Shown: positions 55,083 through 64,000 of the stretch, in pieces | Layout of the letters: each line of letters begins with the position of its first letter | Numbering within the stretch: position 1 is the stretch's first letter | Origin: Antedon mediterranea | Lineage: Eukaryota; Echinodermata; Crinoidea; Comatulida; Antedonidae | Length of the DNA: 64,000 bases | Direction of reading: 5' to 3' | NCBI RefSeq assembly: GCF_964355755.1 | Contig: NC_092680.1 | Location: forward strand, 16,221,001 to 16,285,000 | Program-made: the position numbers and the translations under genes | The notes under the pieces: generated by a model | Told to the model about the DNA's origin: nothing | Database searches by the model: none | What the model saw: the letters and a program-made list of their open reading frames with translations, nothing else

Positions 55083-58000
55083 TTACCATGATCCAAAAAA
55101 CTTGCTGAAAATGGATGAGCTTTGTTTGTCTTTCAATGGTGGTATTTCTTGAAAATTATCTTGAATTAAAGGTTGTCCCTTATCATCAATGATGATATCA
55201 GTTGGTCGTCCATTATCATCAGTTGATGAGATGGTTTTCTTTACGTTACCCTCGGAATCTTTCTCTGTACGATGTGTTTCAGTGGTCTAAAAAAAGAAAA
55301 ATGATCATTTTTATTGTGAAAAGTGTTATACTGTATACAGTAGAACCGATCCTTTACTTTAGGAAACCCATATTCAAGCTATGCCCACACACATTCTTGT
55401 GAAACGAACAAGGTGAATCACAACACTGTGGTCAATCTCTCGGGGGACACCCCCTATTAAAGGGACACCCCTATTAAAGGGACATATTGTTGGGTCCCAA
55501 ACATTTTGATTTCAAAAACAGTTTAAGGAGGTGCAGTGCATTACATTATTTGTATTCAAATTAAGTATAAAAGATTTCTAAAATTATTTTAAATATGTTT
55601 ATTGTATGACTCGTGAATATTCCATACAATGTAAAATGGACTTTTTTAATTGTGAAACAAAACAAGACAAAAATGGGTCGGCAGACGCTTAAATCATCAA
55701 TCCATTTTTAAACTATGTTGTAATATTGCCACAGTAGCCCTTGGATTGCATCATTAAATAATAGTATGTGCCAAATGAAATAGATGTTTTTATTATGAAT
55801 TGATAAATGAAAGTAAATGTTAACAAACTCACCCCATCAGCACGTCTGATTGTTCTGACAGAAATACTACGGAAGAATGATTTCTGACCAGGCATACTTG
55901 GCATTGTCTCATCTCGTTCTTTTGGGAGAATGAGATCCAAATTTGATTGGTCAATATGCTTATCTAGATCTGAAATATTCAAAGGAAAGATATGGAATAT
56001 GTATACTATTTTACTTTCAATGCCTTAATGTGTGTACCACTCTACACAGTACCACATTATAACCCTTTTTTAAAACCAGTCTTGTTATTTTAACAGATCA
56101 GATAAGAATAACGCTCTAGTAAGGGTGTGTGTTGGATGTGGATTACTGATCATGTCTGAAGTAAGACATGTATGCATCTATCCACCCAGGTGTATAAATG
56201 GGCACCTGGTAAGGTAAAGACACAACTTTGCGCTTATTACTAGTTGCATTATGGGAGTATGTTTCCATACATGTTTGATAAAAAATGTTTAAAAATGTGC
56301 TGGGTAATAATGTTAAGAGCTTACTAAGTACAATATAAAACATACATGGTCTTACTTCTTTGATCAACAAATTTATCTAGGGGTCTATGTCCCTCTGAAA
56401 ACATACAGGGGGTTAAGCCACGTCCTCTCCGAAATTATTATTTTCAGATTTCACTGAGCATTTAATATTGTTTCAGTTGCTTGTAATCATGTCTTTGGCA
56501 TAGATACTAGAAGGCCAAAAAGCTCTTTCTATTCATTGGTAGTAAATTAAAAACGAAAAATAAATAAAATATAATTATTACAATACCTCTGTCTTCTTTT
56601 TTTCCATTATTTGAGTGTGGACCGATATCTAACGATGGAATCTTAAATATATCGCCAAACTAACACACAAAAATAGGACAATTAATATCAAGTATAAAAA
56701 AATACATTTAACATAACAAATAATAACTAATATACATAAATTTTTCCATCAGAAGTGTTGAATATTATTAGTTACACCCTGCTTGTTCACGGAATACGGG
56801 AAATATCTACGTTCTGGTTCCATATTCTGTGAGGTCGAAGGCCGAATGGAATATGGAACCAGAACGTAGAAATTTCTCGTATTTCGTAAGAACAAGCAGG
56901 GTGCAACGATTTTATCTCTTAGTGTACACATATAAGCAATTGGACAAGAGACAAAGAAAAAAAAACAATTTTGCACGAATTGCAATGCAATTTTGACCTG
57001 TCTAAATTGCCCTTTACAATTACAGTAATGTAAAAATTATTCTATATTGCAATTGCTGTTATGAATAAGTTTGACATTATTAAACAACATTAGACATATG
57101 GGCACATCACATTAGTGTCCTATAAAGTTTGAGAGTGTAGACAGAGCTTTGGATTGCCTTGTTATTTATTGCCAGTTATCACAATACTGTACTACAAAAA
57201 CAATCATAGTTCACTTACTGATGGTCTTTTGTAGGAAGGCGAGAACCAGTTTGATCCTCCCTGTCTGGAATCTTCATTCTGTCTGCTTCCTTTGTATGTA
57301 TCACTGGAGTGTTCATCTGACTTTAACATCTCATTTCTTGGTGATTTGGATCTTGGCATTGACCCATCGTGTTCCATTTCTGGAAGACCTGTAAAAATGT
57401 ATCAATATTAGGGACATTTACTATAGTAATTATAAGTAAATCCTTTCAACCTCAAATCTCAACTAAAATGAGAATTCTGTAAATGTAGGCCTACAGTATA
57501 TAATTACACTATACAGTACATTACAGGAAAAATAAAATAACAAATCTAATGCAGTACTAAAATACACCGATGGTTATGATACCTATTTGGGGGAACTCAG
57601 CAAAACCGAAACTGCTAAACATCTCCTGGAAGTGGCTAAACATTTCTTGTGTTTCCTTGAAAAATTGGTCATGCATATCTCCAAAGACACCATCGTCCTC
57701 ACCCCAGTCTCTTGAACCAAAGTCATTGTCTTCATCATCATCTATAAAATCCCTACATTTATGAAAAAAAAATCAATGTTAAAGCATTGAACTATTAACT
57801 TTAGAAATGTGAGGCTTATAAAGATTCACTCATCTGTCTCATAACCATAATATTATGTTTTACAGTGACCTAAACTATGGATAGCCATTACTATTGTTTA
57901 ACCAACTCAAACAGTAGCCTATAGCCAATGTTCTGATTGGTTAATAGTTCTATTGTAATTAGTTATGCATAAATAAATCAGACATGTGCTAGCTAGGCCT

Positions 58001-58418
58001 ACTCTTTTTTTCTTACTTCGTATACAGTGATAAGAATTTCGTCTGACCCTGCCTGGTCCATACATAGTTCTGAATGTCTGGACAGTGGGTAGGGCCTACG
58101 TCTATCTAGCCTACTGTTAACCTAGTCCTAGTCTACTACTAGCTAGTAGTAGTACTACTAGCCTAGGCCTCTACGCTCTAGAGGCTCTCTAGTAGTAGGG
58201 CCTATCTAGAACTAGGGCCTAGCCTAGCTAGGCCTAGGCCTATCTTTCTAGCTAGTAGGCCCTAACTAGCATCATGATCCTCTGGCTACTTTTTTTGCTT
58301 ATTTATGAGTAATAATTTGTTTGTAAATAAACTTAGCGATATACCCTAAACCATGGTTATTTGGTTTACTTGAAAACCCAAATATTGAACGAAATAAGTC
58401 GTTGAAATTCATATTCAT
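55083..58418 (-). CDS. HAX1: HAX1-like protein (HCLS1-associated X-1)
   Basis: Six exons, 5' to 3': 58418-58370, 57741-57583, 57388-57219, 56659-56587, 55969-55833, 55286-55083. They total 792 nt, 263 residues; human has 279. The N-terminus MNMNFNDLFRSIFGF matches the family's hydrophobic MSLFDLFRGFFGF start. An acidic stretch (DDDEDNDFGSRDWGEDD), an amphipathic QEMFSHFQEMFSSFGF segment and the diagnostic block SFFRSISVRTIRRADG (about 184-199) follow, then EKDSEGNVKKTI, with a C-terminal IFSKFFGSW. The family includes mitochondrial intermembrane proteins that work with the CLPB disaggregase and are linked to cell survival. The end of exon 1 is ambiguous: 58370 (donor GTAAAC) is preferred, 58352 (GTTTAG) also keeps phase. 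A second in-frame ATG lies at 58412. It converges with TENT2 and diverges from PRCC. Confidence 0.88.
56120..56345 (+). mobile_element. SINE-like repeat with CCACCCAGGTGTATAAATGG core (HAX1 intron 4)
   Basis: This is a second copy of the repeat at 35205-35470, with the same order of core, GGCACCTGGT and TTACTAGTTGCATTATG. No tRNA-like head is visible. Confidence 0.55.
56771..56907. mobile_element. 137-bp near-perfect hairpin element in HAX1 intron 3
   Basis: The arms run from GTTACACCCTGCTTGTTC to GAACAAGCAGGGTGCAAC, with CTACGTTCTGGTTCCATATT and its reverse complement inside. The loop is about 20 bp. It is a MITE-like foldback. Confidence 0.85.
57094..57149. mobile_element. MITE family A, right-end fragment in HAX1 intron 3
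   Basis: ATGGGCACATCACATTAGTG, then AGTTTGAGAGTGTAGACAGA and GCTT; the left half is missing. Confidence 0.7.
58080..58270. repeat. TAGGCC/CTAGTAG-rich island in HAX1 intron 1
   Basis: Dense overlapping palindromic words (CTAGGCCTAGG, CTAGTAGTAG, AGCTAGTAG) without a regular period. Similar clusters occur at 14598-14960, 20836-20880, 21070-21095 and 43840-43975. Confidence 0.7.
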
Positions 58419-58649
58419 TTTCTCTACATTTGGGCCGAAGCCTCTCTTGAGTCTCTTTAATTATGAAAAAAATAAACAAGAATGATAAATGATGATGAAA
58501 TCATAAAATATACTTGCGCCCTCTATCGGTGTATATTTGAGGTGGCCACCAAAACTTTAACTTGGTCGAAAAGTGTATGCGTAAATTTCAACCTTTTTTA
58601 TGTGTTTGATTTTTATTAGATTCCAATTAATGCTACAAACGGATTCATA
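58419..58649. promoter_or_regulatory. Bidirectional HAX1-PRCC promoter interval
   Basis: Only 231 bp separate the two divergent start codons, so the 5' UTRs and core promoters of both genes must lie here unless upstream non-coding exons exist. No TATA box is evident. GCGCCCTCTATCGG (58514-58527) is the most GC-rich part. Confidence 0.6.
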
Positions 58650-61600
58650 ATGTCATTAGTAAATTATGGGAGTAGTGACGAATCAAGCGGTGAAGAAGAC
58701 AGTCGAAAATCACACAATATGTCTAGGCCTAAACCTGACCCCAAACAACGCAAGGTTACCCAGGGAAATGATGGTTTACAACCGCCAAGTAACCGTGCTG
58801 AATGTGTCAGTTACACATCAGATGATAGGCCTGGGACAGTTGATATGAAGAAAAGTCATGCTGTTAAGAATGAACCGATACAAAAACGGTCATTGTTATC
58901 TAATTTGCCTCCACCTAAATCCACAAAAGTAACAGGTAATGTAACAGTACTTGGCTAGAGGCATACAGTAGAAGGCCGGCATTATTAAGTCTATTTATAA
59001 TAATAATTATAATTAAAGAAAAAAGAAAAAGGGGTAGACCTCATTCGAAAAGGATGACCTCGTTAGACAGACCGTTACCACAGCATGGCCAAGATTTGCA
59101 AAAAATAGGAACAACTAACTAGGGTTTACAGCCGAAACGGCCGCCGACTGAAACGGCCGCCAATTAAAACACAATTGAATGTATGAAACGCCACGTGTGC
59201 CGTTTGTCATGCAATTGTTTTACTTTTTTTCAGATTGTAATGACTTTAGACGTATATGACTTAATAAATATTAACAGATAGATTTTTTTAATTATTTATG
59301 TATTATTATGTTTGTCGTATAATAATGAATGTTGTGTAAACATAGTTGGGTTTTTTATATATTTTTTAAATGTAGGCCTACAGTATACAGTAAAAGTGTA
59401 AGGAAAAGAATTAAAATTGGACAAAATACAGTATTTGTTTGAATACGTTAAATAAATTTAGAATGGTGAATTATTATAATAAAAATTATTTTAATAAAAA
59501 CTTAACTAAAAAATATGTTTATTCTTTGATTTTAATCTTAAACATATATTGCTTGGTTTCATTTATTTGTTCCTCCATCGTGGTTTCATAGGCTTTACTA
59601 CTGTACGTTTATAATACTGCATTGGCTTGTTGTAGCTGCGGCGGTATTGGCGTCCCATAGAAAATGTTGGCGGCCGTTTCAGTCGGCGGCCGTTTCGGTC
59701 ACACACCCTAACTAGCAGTGAGACGATACTGTAGGTTAAAGAAAGAAAAGATTGATAATAAAACATAGCCTACAGTAGTATACGTCGTATGATAATATTA
59801 ATAATGATATTATTGTATTGAGTCAATTTCAATGTTTGGCATCCAATACTATTTAGCCTATATTTATAAGCCATAATTATGACTAGACCTTAATATAATT
59901 TGTTAAGAATTAAATAGGAATTATAATAATATACGCCTACTGTATGTAGGCCTGCAGTCGTGAGTAGGTATAGCCCAGCCTAGTAAATGATAGTTTGCTT
60001 TAACTTTATTTAGTGCATTATGTAATTTGTGTATTGCACGTGACCCACTATACAACCCCTGGGAGAGGTGCGTCATTTGTCCGATGTGCGTCATACCTTA
60101 TACAGTATTAAATGAATATGCGTCCAAAATATGACTTACCTTTAGTGACCATGACGCACCCATTTTGACGCACTTTGACCATGTTGTTTATGATATGGTG
60201 GATGATAAAGTGACGGACATTGACACACCATAGTTCATTGGTGTGACATACCATCGTTCATCGTTCTAGGTTTTTTGACACCCCTGCGTCGATAATTATT
60301 TGTAAATGACGCACTCATGACGCATCTCTCCCGGGGTCGTATAGTGGGTCCTACAATTGACAAGTGCATAAAGGTATTGGTACAACATAATAGTTATGTT
60401 TTTATTCAGAAAACAACAAACAAAAATCCAGTGAGTTAAGGTAAATCCAGTATGAAATCATCTGTTATTATTTTTACAATGTTTGCAATTCTTTTCAGGA
60501 TTTCCCGTAGAACATAAAACAAGTAAAGAGCTCCCTGAAGTTGTTTCATCAACAACAATAAAAAAATCGTTCCTAAGTTTACCACCACCAAAAAAGAAAA
60601 GTCAAACAGTGAAAATAACTCTACCATCACTCCCTGATGTGAGTACTGTGCATTTACCTCACTTGTAAAATGAAGAATGCCAATTATTTTTAGGAGTGTA
60701 TTTCTCTAATCAGAACAAAATATGAAAGACTAAAACTATATCTACACTACAAACAAAAAAATGATGATGTGCCCATATATCGATTAGCATTTTTTTATTT
60801 ATTTTTATTTATTCGACTTCTCACTAACTCAGTTAGTGAAGGATCTGGACCAACAGGTGGTAAACACCTCTAAAATGGTCCAGTCCCAATTTGCACAGTG
60901 GTTGTGTGTGACAGTGGCTGTGTTTGTGTGGACTAGTACACCGGGGTAACCCCCTACACGTCTCGAAAGATGTACTAGGTTCTTTAAAGTGCGCATGAGC
61001 TATGTGTACACTGGACCTACGGTTTATAGTCCTTATCCGAGAAGACTCGTTCTACCACCAGAACCATGGAGCGAGTGAGCCTCGAACCCTTGCCGATGTT
61101 ATGGCTACGTACAGTTCCACTGTCTTAACCGCTCGGCCACTCACTCGCTAGTGACATTAACTACAACATTAATGTGGTAGTAAAGAAACAGGTTTACCAA
61201 TATTCTGCACAGAACTACTGTAACTGAACTGAAAAAAAAAACCAAATTTGAATATTTTACCATTGAAAACATGATTTTGCTTTTAGTACAGTGGTACTGA
61301 GGCTTTAGCTATTGGGTAAAGTTTCCAAACTGGCCATCCTCAAATCCCCAAATAATGTTTACAATAATTTACAAACTGTAAAGTCATTGTCAAACATAAA
61401 ACAGCTCTTTGCATGTCACCGGTTATAGAATTTGAAAATTTTTAAATTATATTGAAGATAAGTGTAATTTATTATTTATTTTTTAGCCTGGATCTGATGA
61501 GGATGATGATGAACCAGTTGCTAAGAAACCAGCGACAAGTAAGGTAGAGTTCTTTAAAAATATTGGATATATATGACAATACATTAAGCTGTGACCAAGT

Positions 61601-63914
61601 TTTGAAATCTGTTTAATAGTAAATACACTATTCAGATCACATTACCTGTATGTATGTTGAAGATATTATATGCAGTCAGTATTATTTTATATTTCTTTTT
61701 TTGTGGAGATGTATTTTAAATATACAAATTACAATTGAATGTGTTTTGGTTTATCTAACTTTAGCTTTTCAGTCTGGGAAAAAATGGCAAAAGGCTTCCT
61801 ACTTTCTATGAGTTTTATGTGGTTAAGTTATCAAATACTGTAGTCTATATTGTTTTGACAACTCTTAACTCTCTTTGTATCATGACCACATCCATTATTC
61901 CCATAACAATTTTCTACTTCACAATCTAATTTTGTAAGTAGTTAATTTTTGTTAATTGAACTGCCTATTGAATTTTTGTCTGTTAATATTTTTTTACTAC
62001 TTTAGGGAGTTTCAGGACTGTTGTCTATGCTGCCTAAACCCAAGAGTGCAATGAGTAGTAGAATTCTTGTACCACATACCGTGTCACGAAAAAAACCACA
62101 ACCATCAATACCAAGACCTAAACCTCAAACAAAACTCGCACCTCAAAGTACCAACACCACAGTAACTAGTGTTTTTGGTACTGATTATGGTAGTGATGAT
62201 GATATAGGTGAAGAAGGTAGTAGTTTCTTTGCATTAGATGATAAAATGGTTACGATATTACCAGAGGTATCATCTTCAAGTATCAAACAATCAAGTTGTC
62301 CTAAGAGTAAAACATTACCATCTAGTACTGTAAATACAGATCTACTTAAAGTAGATAGTGTTAAACCTTGTGCTGTAATAAAAACAGATGTTGTGCTGCA
62401 GGAAGCATCAAGTAACGTTAAAGCAATCTCCACTAGCTCTGTGTCGTCAACGTCATCCGCACTATCCAGCCAATTACCAAGCACTTCACAAATAAACACT
62501 AATGAACCCTTGACCCCAAATTCTACAACAGACTTTAAATCATCAAATGACATGGCTGATGCGCCACTCAGTTTCAGCAAAGCATATACTAGTACTGCCA
62601 CTGGATATGGCCAGGTTACTTCAAGTTACTATGGTAGCTATGATTATAGTAGCAATTACTATGAGGAAGGTCAAAGTTCATATGAATATAATGAACCATA
62701 CCAGGTAAATCGGTCTGTAAAAGTATTTTTACAACTTTATCCACTGTTTATTCTGTACCATTAGGGAGGTTTCGCAACCTTACAAATACGATAACGACAA
62801 CGGATACATCACGCACACGTATACGTTTTTGTAAGCCAAATTATGACTGCGGTAAATTTGAGCGAAGCGCAGGTACGTGTTGCTTGGTGCTTGGCTGCCT
62901 AGGCCTAGCGTAACATCAAAGCGAGTGAGGACTTTAAAAACTGCTATTTATCAAAATTGACCAGGCATTTTAGTAAATTACTTTCAATAAATCTATAATT
63001 ATATTATAATCATGAATAATTCCTGATTCAAATGCAAAATGTGTAAAATAGATTAAAACTATACTCGTTTTGTAGTTACGAATATGATTGATGATATTCG
63101 TCAACACGATTACGCTTTACGAATATGAAATGGGGATCAGCTCAAAAGTTTCACAAATGTGTGACCTATCCGTTTTCGTTATCGTATTCGTAAGGTTGCG
63201 AAACCTCCCTATTATTTTCAAATTGTGAAATTCTTTTTTATTAATTATTGTAGGATGTCGACGAATATAAATCATTTCCTGATAGTACCGAAGGTCAAAG
63301 TTCACAGTTTGGTAATATTCACGAGGATGCTGATGAGGTAACTCCATTTTTATTTTTATTCTAAGCTCCTTACCAATAGTAGAATAGTATATTCCCACCT
63401 TTTGAAGGCAAACTAGTCAAACTAGTTTGACAAAAAAAGTGTGATGTGTCCAAATATGGTAGGGATATGACCAAATATAGTAGTGATATGATATCATCAT
63501 GTCCATATATTATAGGCACATCACATTTTTGTTGCCATACTGTATAAAGTTTGATAGTGTAGACATAGCTTTAGTCTTCATCAGTGTATCTATGAATAGA
63601 TGGCTGTTGTGAACAGCACTGGTAGACCAAACTCAGTACCATTTTCATTTCAGTTGACCAAAAGAAAATGGATTACAGTAAAAATGTTAAGAGGCATTTT
63701 ATCTATTCCAGTATTAATTAGTTTAGTAAAATAAAGATTGGATTTGTGAAATCAGTTTTTGTTGTAACAGTTTAGAAAATTCTTTGGCAAGAAACAAAGT
63801 AAAGAAGATATAAATATGATTAGTATAAATGCTGATGATCAGACTGCTGGAAGCAATACAAGGGAAGCTCTACTAAAGACCATCTCAGAAGAAAAACAAC
63901 CAATGTCCTATTCT
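58650..63914 (+). CDS. PRCC: PRCC-like proline-rich splicing-associated protein (3' end outside window)
   Basis: Six exons: 58650-58935, 60499-60638, 61487-61543, 62006-62704, 63254-63337, 63771-63914. They give 470 codons so far, ending at a phase-0 donor; the C-terminal exon(s) lie beyond 64000. The start MSLVNYGSSDES matches the MSLVAYASSDES start of human PRCC. Next come two conserved proline/lysine segments, SFLSLPPPKKK and GVSGLLSMLPKPK (from residue 162), then ILVPHTVSRKK. A Tyr-rich stretch (SSYYGSYDYSSNYYEE) and FRKFFGKKQSKEDINMISIN, matching the conserved FKRLQGKR...INFVEI region, follow. The vertebrate protein is nuclear and associates with splicing factors. The donor of exon 3 is fixed by phase at 61543, although a stronger GTAAGG lies 5 bp upstream. 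Confidence 0.9.
59122..59708. mobile_element. 587-bp TIR element, TAACTA target duplication, PRCC intron 1
   Basis: The ends GGGTTTACAG and TGTGACCC-like CACACACCC enclose inverted copies of GCCGAAACGGCCGCCGACTG and AAACGGCCGCCAA. TAACTA flanks both sides exactly (59116-59121, 59709-59714). The minus strand has a short Arg/Tyr-rich open frame ending at 59563 that I cannot assign. Confidence 0.85.
60042..60350. mobile_element. 309-bp TIR element with TGACGCA repeats, PRCC intron 1
   Basis: The left end GACCCACTATACAACCCC and the right end GGGGTCGTATAGTGGGTC are inverted. The word TGACGCA or its complement occurs at least seven times inside. No clear target duplication. Confidence 0.75.
60733..60784. 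mobile_element. MITE family A, left fragment, broken by a SINE
   Basis: TATATCTACACTACAAAC, then GATGATGTGCCCATATAT, ends where the SINE at 60785 begins. Confidence 0.55.
60785..61150 (-). mobile_element. tRNA-derived SINE, full length, PRCC intron 2
   Basis: The minus-strand head at about 61150 has an A box (TGGCCGAGCGG) and a B box (GGTTCGAGGC). The body shares GGTAACCCCCTAC, GGACCTACGGTTTATAGT and TTATCCGAGAAGACT with the copy at 13192-13541. The A-rich tail is seen as TTTTTTATTTATTTTTATTT at the left. Confidence 0.85.
62764..63209. mobile_element. MITE family B, copy 2, TA target duplication, PRCC intron 4
   Basis: GGGAGGTTTCGCAACCTTAC at the left and GTAAGGTTGCGAAACCTCCC at the right are an exact 19-20 bp inverted pair flanked by TA. 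The interior matches 25687-26167. Confidence 0.9.
63409..63571. mobile_element. MITE family A copy in PRCC intron 5
   Basis: AGTCAAACTAGTTTGAC near the left, two CAAATATGGTAG-like repeats, and TTTGATAGTGTAGACATAGC at the right. The extreme left terminus is diverged. Confidence 0.75.
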
Positions 63915-64000
63915 GTAAGTTACTAAGAATATTTAAATCTTGATCCTACTGGATTTATTTCCGAGAAGGCAATGTAATGATATGGTTAAGTCTTATATAA

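Noticed and set aside
61487-61548. Stronger PRCC exon 3 donor (GTAAGG after 61538)
   Set aside because: It would put the next exon out of frame with an early stop; GTAGAG after 61543 keeps the conserved frame.
62185-62601. 138-codon frame antisense to PRCC
   Set aside because: It is the complement of a real Ser/Thr-rich exon whose composition removes stops on the other strand.

Overview
The window is animal nuclear DNA. Coding exons are short, with GT-AG introns and conserved intron phases, between large amounts of AT-rich repeat. The genes are single-copy metazoan orthologs. The palindromic word TAGGCCTA recurs through the non-coding DNA, together with CR1-like LINE tails, tRNA-derived SINEs and many small TIR elements. 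I read this as a marine deuterostome invertebrate, most likely an echinoderm; the phylum is inference.

Region 1 (about 1-19,250) holds no host gene I can support. It is an array of a roughly 2.3 kb repeat in two alternating unit types, giving two tandem dimers (about 430-6,686 and 6,686-19,250). At least six elements have inserted into it: a 5'-truncated LINE (599-1363), an unrecognised insert (1668-2586), two copies of a TIR element with termini GCGATTTTTT (6925-10530 and 12108-13024), a 2.7 kb inverted-duplication element nested in the first of these (7054-9758), a tRNA-SINE (13192-13541), and a 3.8 kb element with TTAA target duplication carrying oppositely oriented minisatellites (14011-17823). 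Sister copies of the array show several of the sites in their empty state.

Region 2 (19,525-64,000) is gene-dense and holds five recognisable genes. RPS6 (+, 19581-23319) has five exons and 246 codons. UPF1 (-, 43383-26767) has 21 exons and 1119 codons. TENT2/GLD2 (+, 46099-54646) has 13 coding exons and about 493 codons. HAX1 (-, 58418-55083) has six exons and about 263 codons. PRCC (+, 58650 onward) has six exons here and runs off the window. UPF1 and TENT2 diverge from a 2.7 kb spacer. HAX1 and PRCC diverge from a spacer of only 231 bp. TENT2 and HAX1 converge.

Four of the five genes act in RNA metabolism or translation: RPS6 in the 40S subunit, UPF1 in nonsense-mediated decay, TENT2 in cytoplasmic polyadenylation, PRCC associated with splicing. 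I do not think this is more than ordinary gene order. The introns and spacers carry about 13 copies of one MITE (termini AAGCTCTGTCTACACTATC), none of which occurs left of 25 kb, plus other foldback elements and a 10-bp minisatellite.

The most interesting items are the palindromic element carrying two divergent copies of a decayed repeat-encoded ORF, the TTAA element with inverted minisatellites, a 2.1 kb element in UPF1 intron 3 with a 137-codon ORF and repeated AATTCCGTCAC words, and a MITE that appears to supply the stop codon of TENT2. All exon boundaries were read by hand from splice consensus, phase and family conservation.
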